Positions 52,063 to 59,564 of a stretch of DNA of 59,861 nucleotides are shown one piece after another. Origin of the DNA: Lachnospiraceae bacterium UBA7093 (GTDB taxonomy: Bacteria; Bacillota; Clostridia; Lachnospirales; Lachnospiraceae); contig DKYT01000040.1 in the NCBI GenBank assembly GCA_002492465.1, forward strand, positions 1 through 59,861. Direction: 5' to 3'. The notes beneath the pieces are model-generated. The model saw nothing but the letters and a program-made list of their open reading frames with translations, made no database searches and was not told the origin of the DNA. Every line of letters starts with the position of its first letter. Position 1 is the stretch's first letter. The position numbers were made by a program, and so were the translations under genes.

Positions 52063-52411
52063 GTAATAAAAACAACAGCAGAAAGATTAAAAAGGTCTTT
52101 TGATAAAACACAAGTGCCTATTCACATAAGTTCTGTACAATATATAGATTATAATAGAGAATTTATGCCAGAAGGTAATGGACTATATTTAGGGCTACAT
52201 AAAAGAAAGAGTTTTGAGCCTGAAAGTGAAGTTAGGTGTATCTTTTGCCTGAAAGTCCCGGCAATTAGATATTGATCTAAATATGTTGATAGAGGAAATA
52301 TATATATATCCATATGCCGCACCTTACACTAAAGAAAATGTAGACTTAATTGCAAACAAATTTAATATTACTGCAAGAGTAATACAGTCAAAACTTTTTA
52401 TGTTGAATTAA
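52063..52411 (+). pseudogene. Frameshifted 3-prime remnant of a DUF2971 family gene
   Basis: Translation in one frame gives VVIKTTAERLKRSF, SVQYIDYNREF and EPESEVRCIF, ending at a stop near 52273. The next frame continues with LDIDLNMLIEEIYIYP, KENVDLIANKF and QSKLFMLN to a stop at 52409-52411. Together these match the C-terminal half of DUF2971 proteins. The N-terminal half is absent, as if replaced when the toxin-antitoxin locus arrived. The 3-prime end overlaps the radical SAM gene on the other strand by 14 bp. Confidence 0.75.
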
Positions 52412-53327
52412 ACTGCGCAGGACATGCGTCCCCCGGACACATTGCGCCCTTTCTTGCAGATTTTTTAATCTGTTCATGGTAAAAATAATTGACAATCACG
52501 GGCGGGGCGTTAAAGTCCCGTGTTATACTATCATCATTTATTACATAGTCAAGTCCGATTTCGGCGGCAAAGGCTTTTAGCTCTTTGTCAAGCGCTATCC
52601 AATAGCGGCGGTTTTTACAGTCGTATATTTCATGGTATAAAGGGTAAAGCTGCGGGTATTTTTCCCGTATGTAATCCATAATAACGGTTTTATAGCCGCC
52701 CCGCAGGTTGAGGTCCTCCAGCCAGATTAAATTGCATTGCTGCCTTACCTGCCGGATAATCGCTTTTATATCCGTAATGCCGGGAAAAATCGGGGAGATA
52801 AAGCAGGTAGTACGCACCCCTGCAAGATAAAACGCTTTCATGGCGGCAAGCCGCCGCTCTATGGAAACAGCATTATCCATATCTTTCCGGAAATTTTCAT
52901 CCAGTGTGTTGATAGACCATGAAACACGGGCATTTGGAAAAGACTTTATCAAATCAAGGTCACGCAGTATCAGATCAGATTTCGTGGCAATGCTTAATTT
53001 TGCGCCGCTGCCTTGTAGTTGTTCAAGCAAAGCTCGTGTGCGTCTGTACCTTTCTTCCTGTGGATTGTATGGGTCGGTGACAGAGCCGATAAAAAGTTCC
53101 TTGCCTTTATATTTTCCAGGGTTTTTGATTGTTTTCCAGTGTTTTACATCTAAGAACGTTCCCCAACTTTCCGTATGCCCTGTAAATCGTTTCATAAAGG
53201 AAGCATAACAGTACTTGCAGGCATGGGTACAGCCCACATACGGGTTTACGGAATACTCGCAGACGGGCAGATTGGATTTTGTAAGGACGCTTTTCACGTC
53301 AATTTCATTGATAACTGGTTCAGGCAC
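52398..53327 (-). CDS. SplB-like radical SAM protein
   Basis: 309 aa. The [4Fe-4S] motif CTHACKYC is at about 33-40 after YSVNPYVGC. Further segments are GSVTDPYNPQEE, SIATKSDLILRD, SWSINTLDE and CFISPIFPGITD, all usual for spore-photoproduct-lyase-like radical SAM proteins. A C-terminal cysteine pair is in CPGDACPAQF. The start is GTG with AAGGAG 8 nt upstream, inside the DUF1848 gene (34-nt overlap). True thymine-dimer lyase activity is not established; the protein lacks the usual Spl N-terminus. Confidence 0.85.
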   Translation of the reverse strand: MPEPVINEIDVKSVLTKSNLPVCEYSVNPYVGCTHACKYCYASFMKRFTGHTESWGTFLDVKHWKTIKNPGKYKGKELFIGSVTDPYNPQEERYRRTRALLEQLQGSGAKLSIATKSDLILRDLDLIKSFPNARVSWSINTLDENFRKDMDNAVSIERRLAAMKAFYLAGVRTTCFISPIFPGITDIKAIIRQVRQQCNLIWLEDLNLRGGYKTVIMDYIREKYPQLYPLYHEIYDCKNRRYWIALDKELKAFAAEIGLDYVINDDSITRDFNAPPVIVNYFYHEQIKKSARKGAMCPGDACPAQFNST

Positions 53328-54247
53328 GTTTGTTTCTCCTTTTGAAAAGATTTTTGCGCTCCCTGTATGACCTCGTCCTCCGGCTTTACGACACCAAGCA
53401 GCAGGGGAGAAGTCTTATCATGATCTTTATAATTTTCAAATGCTTTCTGCAGGTTTTTGTTTGCATAGCAGTATTTACAGCCATTCATGCAGGTATCATA
53501 GGCGCCTATGTCCCGGCTTTCGATACAGTGGCAGCCCTGCCTGGTGCCTTTATGCTTTAAGTCCTTGAATATGATACCGTTGGCGTTTCCCAAAATTTCA
53601 AGGGTCATGCAGCTGGAAGAATGGATATGATAGCGGGAGAAATCGCCGTTTGTCCCGCAGGTCTGAATATAAATGCCGTATTTTTCGGCAATAGAGCCAA
53701 GCCCCTGTGCCAGTGCGTCCATATCCTGTTCGGACAGGGGGATAAGCTCCGGCATATTGCTTTCCAGTTTTTTATACATTTCCACAAAGCTGAAAATGCA
53801 GCGGTCGATGTAAGGGGAAAGCACTTTTGCCATTCGCTCAAAGGTTTCCAAATGCCTTTTAATGGTATATTCTTTTGTCAGCAGAACAGGGTCATACCTC
53901 CATGCAATACGCTGTTTTCCCACCAGTTCAGACAGCTTTATCAAAGTTTCCATGCTTTCCTCTATGTCCGGAACGCCCGGCTCAATATCTTTTCCGTAAG
54001 CGGTAATCGTATAGTGGAAATAAGTATTGAAACGGTCTGTGATCTCATGCAGGCGTGACAGTATGGGCTTGTAATTCTTAGAGCAGAAAACAACACAGTC
54101 CACCGTGTCCGGGGTCAATTCATAGCGTGTTACTTTGTTGGGGAATAGTGGGTTGCGTGAAAGTGCATACCCCTCTGAAAAGCGGTTCAATAGCCATTCT
54201 GTATAATACTGGACGGTATCTGTCCGTCCTCCCGTGTTGATTATCAT
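53294..54247 (-). CDS. DUF1848 protein with C-terminal CxxxCxxC cluster
   Basis: 317 aa. N-terminal MIINTGGRTDTVQYY and CVVFCSKNYKPIL, HYTITAYGKDIEPGVP, RYDPVLL, FSFVEMYKK are family hallmarks. Near the C-terminus a cysteine group GCHCIESRDIG and CMNGCKYC (CxxxCxxC) is followed by YAN, resembling a radical SAM cluster site placed at the wrong end. The function of DUF1848 is unknown. GGGAGG precedes the ATG at 54247. It is coupled to the downstream SplB-like gene. Confidence 0.85.
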   Translation of the reverse strand: MIINTGGRTDTVQYYTEWLLNRFSEGYALSRNPLFPNKVTRYELTPDTVDCVVFCSKNYKPILSRLHEITDRFNTYFHYTITAYGKDIEPGVPDIEESMETLIKLSELVGKQRIAWRYDPVLLTKEYTIKRHLETFERMAKVLSPYIDRCIFSFVEMYKKLESNMPELIPLSEQDMDALAQGLGSIAEKYGIYIQTCGTNGDFSRYHIHSSSCMTLEILGNANGIIFKDLKHKGTRQGCHCIESRDIGAYDTCMNGCKYCYANKNLQKAFENYKDHDKTSPLLLGVVKPEDEVIQGAQKSFQKEKQTCLNQLSMKLT

Positions 54248-54297
54248 TTTTCCTCCCATCTGTTCAGTTCGGTGGTGATTACTAAACTGATAAAATT

Positions 54298-54762
54298 TTA
54301 CAGTGATTCTTCTTCCTTGATTTCATCAAAATGTTTTTTCATATAATTTGAAAATAGAGCGGTAAGCCGCACCAGTTCGGCAATGTCTTCTCCGGATAGT
54401 TCAGCCATAGCGTCAATTTCAGCATTGGCGGCAGGCGGAATGATTTTTTTTGCGTATTCTTTCCCCGCTTCTGTGAAACGGACAATTTTATTCCGGCGGT
54501 CGGTTTCGGATTCCGTAAGGGATAAATAGCCCTGTTTCCAAAACTTTTTGATGATTGCGCTCACTGTCTGTTTGGTTGCAGACAGTCTTTCACATATTTC
54601 CGATTGCAGGCAGCCGTCCGGCGAAAACCAAAGTATATCCAGCACAAATTCTTCTTTTGCTGTCAGGTTGTGCTTTCTTGCGTGCAGTTCATAAGCGGAA
54701 AATTGCACATCTCGCAGCTTACAGTATTGATTTACATAGGCTCGTACTTCTTCTCTGTTCAT
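54298..54762 (-). CDS. MarR family transcriptional regulator
   Basis: 154 aa winged-helix regulator. DNA-binding region about 40-110 with FVLDILWFSPDGCLQSEICERLSATKQTVSAIIKKF, wing LSLTESETDRRNKIV, C-terminal dimer helix. It heads the DUF1848-SplB-like operon and probably represses it, since a palindrome overlies the start point. GAGGTG precedes the ATG. The inducing signal is unknown. Confidence 0.92.
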   Translation of the reverse strand: MNREEVRAYVNQYCKLRDVQFSAYELHARKHNLTAKEEFVLDILWFSPDGCLQSEICERLSATKQTVSAIIKKFWKQGYLSLTESETDRRNKIVRFTEAGKEYAKKIIPPAANAEIDAMAELSGEDIAELVRLTALFSNYMKKHFDEIKEEESL

Positions 54763-54793
54763 ATATTACACCTCGGGTTCAAAATATCAGACT

Positions 54794-54839
54794 GTCTAAT
54801 ATTGGACTATATAATATCAAAAAGTTTTACTTTTGTCAA
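54794..54839 (-). promoter_or_regulatory. Promoter and MarR-type operator of the marR-DUF1848-SplB operon
   Basis: On the minus strand TTGACA (54839-54834), 17 bp, TATTAT (54816-54811). Immediately downstream is GTCTAATATTGGAC (54794-54807), a near-perfect palindrome over the expected start point. The remainder of the gap up to 55062 holds no gene and no further signal I can support. Confidence 0.65.
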
Positions 54840-55062
54840 TGGGGGAAATAATTTGAAACTCCTTATTCACATGCCGAAAGATGGATAAAATACGGCAAAG
54901 AAAGTTTGAACGATATTTAATAGAAATATATAGAAATATGTGCTAAAATAAATAGTCAAATCTGTTTTCCAAAACCATGTTCCCACAAAGGAAAATTAAG
55001 TAATATTTGGACAATGTAATGGTTAATAAAGCATACAAATTTAATGATTGAGGTAATGCTAA

Positions 55063-55725
55063 ATGAACAAAGAATGGTCAGAACTTTGCAAGACAATGCA
55101 GGCACAAATTAAGAAAAAAGAGACTTTTTATGAAGGAATAGATACCCTTTTGGAACTGCGTGGAAAATTAGCAGATGAATTGTATCGACTCAAGACAGAG
55201 TTAACCCGGGAAGAATTTAATGCGATTCCTTTTATCAATGCAGATGGCTATCATAGTAAAACGATTGCATATTCAATATGGCATATTTTCCGTATTGAGG
55301 ATATTGTTGCACATACCCTTATCGGTCAGGACGAGCAGATTTTCTTTTCGGAAAACTATTTGAATTATATAGGATCACCTATCAATACGACTGGAAATGA
55401 ACTTGTAAAACAGCAAATTTCGGATTTTTCAGAAGCCTTAAATTTAGATGAACTGTATCGGTATGCTGCATCTGTAAAGAATAGCACAGAAGACTTGCTA
55501 AAAAATCTTTCCTTTTCAGATCTGAAGCGAAAAATGACTGATACAGACAAAAAACGTTTGAAATCATTAAATGTTGTAAGTGAGGACGAAAGAGCTTATT
55601 GGCTGATAGATTACTGGTGTGGAAAAGATGTCAAAGGGTTAATCCAAATGCCCTTTTCACGACATTGGATTATGCACATTGAAGCAAGCCTGCGTATTAA
55701 AAATAAGATTTTTCAGAAACCGTAA
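55063..55725 (+). CDS. DinB/YfiT-like four-helix protein
   Basis: 220 aa. Its helical pattern and candidate metal ligands fit the DinB superfamily: His in YSIWHIFRIEDIVAHTL at about 70-86 and His in SRHWIMHIEASLRIK near the C-terminus. DinB-fold proteins in Firmicutes include thiol-S-transferases and many uncharacterised stress proteins. TTGAGGTAATG lies before the ATG. It has lower GC than the housekeeping genes, like its neighbours. Confidence 0.65.
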   Translation: MNKEWSELCKTMQAQIKKKETFYEGIDTLLELRGKLADELYRLKTELTREEFNAIPFINADGYHSKTIAYSIWHIFRIEDIVAHTLIGQDEQIFFSENYLNYIGSPINTTGNELVKQQISDFSEALNLDELYRYAASVKNSTEDLLKNLSFSDLKRKMTDTDKKRLKSLNVVSEDERAYWLIDYWCGKDVKGLIQMPFSRHWIMHIEASLRIKNKIFQKP

Positions 55726-55756
55726 ACACAACACAGAAGAAAATCACCATAATGAA

Positions 55757-55776
55757 GCAAATGGCTAGCCATTTGC
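55757..55776. repeat. Perfect hairpin after the DinB-like gene
   Basis: GCAAATGGC, TA, GCCATTTGC: a 9-bp palindrome without a T run. Possibly an RNA-stabilising hairpin or weak terminator. Confidence 0.45.
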
Positions 55777-55903
55777 GTTGCTTGCTATTCAAACAGCATC
55801 AGTTCATAGCGATAAGAATTATAGTTCATATAAATTGGCTGAAATAGGTGGTATAATTTACCACTAAGTTTTATGTGTACATATGAAATGAGGTTATGGA
55901 CAA

Positions 55904-56737
55904 ATGAAAAAAATGGTTGTAATCGTAATTATAATATTATTTGCAGTTGTTATTTTAAAATCTATATTGGGGACAATCAAAAGAAAGAAAAAAGCAAAAA
56001 ATAATTATGAAGAAAATCAAAATGTTTTTTCTGAAGAAAAGAGGTCTGAGTCTCAGGCATCCCTAACGGAATCTAAATTGCCAGAACCTTCCATTACAAA
56101 AGCTGTTCCTATAGAAGAGCAGTATTTATTATTGAATTTTGTTGATGAATTTTTCTTAAAAAAGGAAATGATAAAAAGCGATGAGGCAGAAAGCATTGTA
56201 TATTCAGCGCTGGAATCTTTGATCAATGAAAAGTATATCATTATTCCGCATGTGGGCTTTCGGGAATTATTTACATGGGATTGGCAGAAGTACTATAAAA
56301 TTACAGACAGGGTTACAAAGATGCACTTTGATTTTGTAATATTTACCAGAAATTTTATGCCCGTTTTGGTAGTTGAAGTATGGGGGAAGATGCATGAGGA
56401 TGATCCTAAAGTAATTGAAAGGGATGTATTTAAGCAAAGACTGCTGGAGAAGTGCGGCTTGCATTTAGTAAAAATTGATGTTTCAAAATCCATGCCTAAT
56501 GAGAAGATAAAAGAGCTGACGATCCAAAGCATAAAGGATGCTGTACCAGACAGGGAAAAATATACGGTGTATTGCCCTAAATGTAAAGCAATTATGAAAA
56601 TAAAACCAAATAAAAAAGAGGGAACATTGTTTTACGGATGCAGTCGTTTTCCCAAATGCAAGGGCAGTCAAAATATATCTGATGTGCCGCCTTTATATGA
56701 TGGTATAGCCGTAAAAGCGGTAGAAAATGAAAATTAA
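55904..56737 (+). CDS. Membrane-anchored DUF2726 (nuclease-like) protein with topoisomerase-type zinc finger
   Basis: 277 aa. TM segment 3-22, a charged linker (25-70), then a DUF2726 domain (about 75-210) with HFDFVIFTRNFMPVLVVEVWGK and RDVFKQRLLEKCGLHLVKID, the PD-(D/E)xK-like restriction-endonuclease fold. A C4 zinc finger follows: CPKCKAIM and CSRFPKCKG (about 223-252), similar to those at the C-terminus of topoisomerase I. Nuclease activity is inferred. Membrane tethering of such a protein is unusual. AGGTTATGG precedes the ATG. Confidence 0.8.
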   Translation: MKKMVVIVIIILFAVVILKSILGTIKRKKKAKNNYEENQNVFSEEKRSESQASLTESKLPEPSITKAVPIEEQYLLLNFVDEFFLKKEMIKSDEAESIVYSALESLINEKYIIIPHVGFRELFTWDWQKYYKITDRVTKMHFDFVIFTRNFMPVLVVEVWGKMHEDDPKVIERDVFKQRLLEKCGLHLVKIDVSKSMPNEKIKELTIQSIKDAVPDREKYTVYCPKCKAIMKIKPNKKEGTLFYGCSRFPKCKGSQNISDVPPLYDGIAVKAVENEN

Positions 56738-57035
56738 AAATTGTAAAAGGGGGATAAACTTTTAAGAGACATTAAAAAAGCTGGAATGTTATCCCGGGTC
56801 ATAGGGCTCCAATTGCCCAAGGCGTTGATAACTTCCAACTGTCGTAAGAGTATAACATTAGTAAGTGAAAAAGTCAAGTAACTTGCTAGTTTGCTCAGGT
56901 TACAATTACCCACGACTTTGCAAGTACTTGACTATAATAGAAACATAGCACTGGAAAACAAAAAAGTCAATTATAAAATTGTGTAATAAGTGACTTTGCT
57001 TAGGGGTTTTTTTAGCTACATTGAAAAAATTCAGG
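56738..57035. other. Structured intergenic region without a recognised gene
   Basis: Contains a 14-bp stem with one bulge (AGTCAAGT plus ACTTGC at 56872-56886 with GCAAGT plus ACTTGACT at 56920-56933, 33-nt loop), a TATAAT at 56933-56938, and a third AAAGTCA/TGACTTT pair (56965-57000 region) ending in a T run near 57007-57013. An open frame of about 38 codons (56763-56880) has no ribosome site. Could encode a small RNA; not assignable. Confidence 0.4.
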
Positions 57036-57064
57036 TTGTGAAAACGGGTACTCGAGGGTATAAT
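57036..57064 (+). promoter_or_regulatory. Sigma-A promoter of the MNT-HEPN pair
   Basis: TTGTGA (57036-57041), 17 bp, TATAAT (57059-57064). The start would be near 57071, which excludes the upstream ATG at 57069 as start codon. Confidence 0.7.
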
Positions 57065-57116
57065 GTAGATGAAAAAGTATGCAGTTTTTAGGAAGAATAA
57101 GAAGGGAGGTATGGCT

Positions 57117-57458
57117 GTGCCACAGACAATACAGAGTTTGATAGAGCAATATATTTTTGAAATAAAAAAAATATATGGTTCACATTTACAAAAAGTGATT
57201 TTGTATGGTTCTTATGCCAGAGGGGATTTCAGACCGGATTCAGATGTGGATATTATGATATTGCTTGATATGTCCGATTTTGATTTGAAAGCATATAGCC
57301 AAAAACTTTCTTATATGACCTATGATTTTAATTTGGATAATGACCTTGATATAAAGCCGATTGCCAAGAGCGAAGCCCATTTTGAAGAATGGGTTGCAAG
57401 CTATCCGTTTTACTCTAATATCCATAAAGAAGGAGTGATTTTATATGGAGCAGCCTAG
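57117..57458 (+). CDS. MNT-type minimal nucleotidyltransferase
   Basis: 113 aa. Nucleotidyltransferase signature GSYARGDFRPDSDVDI at about 30-46 (GS-x10-DxD). In MntA-HepT systems such enzymes are antitoxins that modify the HEPN toxin with AMP. The start is taken as GTG 57117, 7 nt after GGGAGG; ATG 57111 would be 1 nt away. The 3-prime end overlaps the HEPN gene by 14 nt, a layout typical of toxin-antitoxin pairs. Confidence 0.88.
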   Translation: MPQTIQSLIEQYIFEIKKIYGSHLQKVILYGSYARGDFRPDSDVDIMILLDMSDFDLKAYSQKLSYMTYDFNLDNDLDIKPIAKSEAHFEEWVASYPFYSNIHKEGVILYGAA

Positions 57459-57849
57459 AGAAGATCTTGTTTTATATAGGATAAAGACAGCTAAAGGAGA
57501 TTTAAAGGCAGCAAGAATTTTGTTGGCGGCAGAGGAATATAAAGGAGCGAATAACCGAGCCTATTATGCTATATTTCATGCAATAAGCGCTATCCATGCA
57601 TTAGACGGAAATGCTTTTAAACGCCATAAGGACGCGATCGCAAATTTTAATAGGGATTATATAAAAACTGAGATTTTCCCAAGAGATCTTGGAAGAAAAA
57701 TTGGTGAAGCTGAAGAGATACGTCATGCAAGTGATTATGACGATTTTTACATTGCCAGCCGGGAAGAATCTGAGAGACAGGTTGTTGTGGCTGATGAATT
57801 TATACAGCAGGTGGAAAAATATTGTATGGAACAGATTGAAATCCGATAA
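57445..57849 (+). CDS. HEPN domain protein (partner of MNT)
   Basis: 134 aa all-helical HEPN domain of the PF05168 type: DLKAARILLAAEEYKGANNRAYYAIFHAISAIHAL, then AEEIRHASDYDDFY. HEPN partners of MNT proteins are often RNases with an Rx4-6H motif. Here Arg and His are adjacent (RHASDY) and no His follows at 4-6 residues, so catalytic competence is doubtful. AAGGAG lies about 10 nt before the ATG. Confidence 0.87.
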   Translation: MEQPREDLVLYRIKTAKGDLKAARILLAAEEYKGANNRAYYAIFHAISAIHALDGNAFKRHKDAIANFNRDYIKTEIFPRDLGRKIGEAEEIRHASDYDDFYIASREESERQVVVADEFIQQVEKYCMEQIEIR

Positions 57850-57963
57850 AAATGGCGGTAACGTATATCGGAGTTTTGATATGACCAATAAGCATCAGAT
57901 AAATTACCTGTCCAACAGCGCAACGTATTTCTTAGTGGTATGGTATTGTTGATATTGCAAAAG

Positions 57964-57996
57964 AAGGGGAACGGTGTTCGATAAACGTTCCCTTTT
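57964..57996. terminator. Terminator (GGGAACG type), copy 1
   Basis: GGGAACG (57967-57973) pairs with CGTTCCC (57986-57992), flanked by AAG and TTTT. The same stem recurs at 59379. Confidence 0.75.
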
Positions 57997-58010
57997 GTAT
58001 TACAATAAAA

Positions 58011-58122
58011 AATAACTATGACTTACATCTGTCAAATTCAGGATTGAGTGTATAGAAGTTTTGGAATCTAATTTGCCCTGAACAATGCGCAATGCTTCAC
58101 CGAAAGCAGGAGGATTGAAGTA
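58011..58122 (+). repeat. Direct repeat, copy 1 (about 112 bp)
   Basis: About 89 percent identical by eye to 59451-59561, same orientation. Read on the minus strand it would encode FGEALRIVQGKLDSK and, after a one-base slip, NPEFDRCKS-stop. The rest of 57850-58239 holds the terminator above and no gene. Confidence 0.8.
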
Positions 58123-58239
58123 GATGTTTAGCAGATGAAGTGGGTTGAAAAAATAGGGAACTTGAAAAAGTAAACGATTGTATTTTAAGAAAATGCATAT
58201 TATAATGATGAAAAAATAAGAATTTGGAAATGGTAAGAG

Positions 58240-58923
58240 ATGCACAAAATCGGTGTTATTTCGGATACTCATGGGTTATTGCGTCCGGAAGTGGTAAAAG
58301 TGCTTCAGGGCTGTGAATTGATCTTACATGGAGGAGATTTGGGGTCAGGAGAAATTATGGGAGCATTGGAGCAGATTGCTCCTGTTTATGCTGTCCGGGG
58401 AAATAATGACGATTGGTTGGATGGTGAAAAAGCATATTTTTTACCCGAAATTTTGTCAATAGAGCTGTACGGAGTCAGTTTTTTTATGATTCATAATAAG
58501 AAGATGATCCCAAAAGATACAGCTGTCTTTGACGTTATCATATATGGGCATTCTCATAAGTATGAGGAAAAATATATAGATGGGCAGTTGTGGTTAAATC
58601 CTGGCAGCTGCGGTCCAAGAAGATTTACGCTGCCGGTTACAATAGCCTTACTGGAAATTGCAGAAGATGGTTCCTTTCAAGTGAAGAGAGTGGATTTGGA
58701 AAATCATAAGGCAAGTACATCAAGAACAAAAACATTAAATCCACATTCGGACATAAGACGAATGATAGAGTTGGTAGTTAAGGATACGGAAAAGGGAATA
58801 GCAGTAAATAAGATAGCAGAACGGCGTGGAATTAGCCTGGAGCTGACAGAACAGATTTGCCGTCTGTATCTGACCCATCCGGGGGTGGATGCGGATGGAA
58901 TCATGAGGAAAATGGGAATGTAA
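58240..58923 (+). CDS. YfcE/MJ0936-type metallophosphoesterase with C-terminal helical domain
   Basis: 227 aa. Metal-binding motifs SDTHG (8-12), HGGDLG, RGNND and YGHSHKYEE (near 105), LNPGSCG. The phosphodiesterase domain covers about 1-155. A C-terminal helical extension (about 165-227; IAVNKIAERRGISLELTEQICRLYLTHPGV) looks like a helix-turn-helix and is not usual for this family. AATGGTAAGAG lies before the ATG. Confidence 0.85.
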   Translation: MHKIGVISDTHGLLRPEVVKVLQGCELILHGGDLGSGEIMGALEQIAPVYAVRGNNDDWLDGEKAYFLPEILSIELYGVSFFMIHNKKMIPKDTAVFDVIIYGHSHKYEEKYIDGQLWLNPGSCGPRRFTLPVTIALLEIAEDGSFQVKRVDLENHKASTSRTKTLNPHSDIRRMIELVVKDTEKGIAVNKIAERRGISLELTEQICRLYLTHPGVDADGIMRKMGM

Positions 58924-58978
58924 GATTGTGAAATTTTGTAACTTGCAATGGTATGGGACAAACGAGGGAGAGAGGATT

Positions 58979-59380
58979 TTGAATACAAATAGAAAGCGGA
59001 TAATAATCGGAATAGCGCTGATGTTGTTTTGCCTGTCAATGGTTGTTGGCTGTGAAAAAAGCCCAGAGGAATCAGCATACCCATATGGGGAAATGAAAAC
59101 AGATTTTCAATTTATCGTTCAAGATGTATTTACGATAAAGAACAGCGGAAAAACTGGTGTTGTGGTGACGGGAATAAACGAAAATTCGCCGCTTTATACT
59201 GGAACAGAAGTAAATGTAATATCAGAAGCGGGGACTATTACACCAACTGTAATTGGCGGAATTGAAGAATTTCAAATGGGGATCACAGAAGGAGTGCCGG
59301 AGGGAACCAATATTGGAATAGAATTAGAAGGATTGACGGCTGAGGACGTAGCTGCTGGTGATAAAATTGTACTTAAGTAA
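58979..59380 (+). CDS. Lipoprotein with EF-Tu domain-II-like beta-barrel
   Basis: 133 aa from TTG 58979, chosen for GGGAGAGG about 6 nt upstream. Lipoprotein signal: NRKRIIIGIALMLFCLSMVVGC, with lipobox VVGC. The mature part follows the pattern of EF-Tu domain II: FIVQDVFTI, TGVVVTG, YTGTEVNV, IGGIEEFQ, GTNIGIELEGL, EDVAAGDKIVLK. No G domain is present. The role is unknown; surface-exposed translation-factor-like barrel. Confidence 0.75.
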   Translation: MNTNRKRIIIGIALMLFCLSMVVGCEKSPEESAYPYGEMKTDFQFIVQDVFTIKNSGKTGVVVTGINENSPLYTGTEVNVISEAGTITPTVIGGIEEFQMGITEGVPEGTNIGIELEGLTAEDVAAGDKIVLK

Positions 59381-59433
59381 AGGGAACGATGCTCCATAGA
59401 TGATTTTTCATCTATCTTGCAACGTTCCCTTTT
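59379..59433. terminator. Terminator (GGGAACG type), copy 2
   Basis: AAAGGGAACG (59379-59388) pairs with CGTTCCCTTT (59423-59432). An inner hairpin ATAGATGA/TCATCTAT (59396-59403, 59408-59415) makes a long two-part stem. It overlaps the stop codon of the lipoprotein gene. Confidence 0.8.
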
Positions 59434-59450
59434 GAGTGAAAATGGAAAAA

Positions 59451-59561
59451 ATAATTATGATTTACATCTGTCAAATTCAGGATTGAATGCGTAGAAGTTT
59501 TTGGAATCTAATTTGTCCTGAACAATGCGCAATGCTTCACCGAAACGGGAGGATTGAAGTA
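59451..59561 (+). repeat. Direct repeat, copy 2 (about 111 bp)
   Basis: Counterpart of 58011-58122. On the minus strand the open tail reads SSRFGEALRIVQDKLDSK, NFYAFNPEFDRCKS-stop without the slip seen in copy 1. It lies directly after the ParE-like gene on the minus strand. Confidence 0.8.
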
Positions 59562-59564
59562 AAT

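Noticed and set aside
56763..56880. Open frame of about 38 codons (RDIKKAGMLSRVIG and onward)
   Set aside because: No start codon with a ribosome site and no recognisable family; kept as part of the unassigned structured region.
58000..58272. 90-codon minus-strand open frame
   Set aside because: It begins inside the phosphoesterase gene and its only conserved part is the duplicated tail, which is itself out of frame with the rest.
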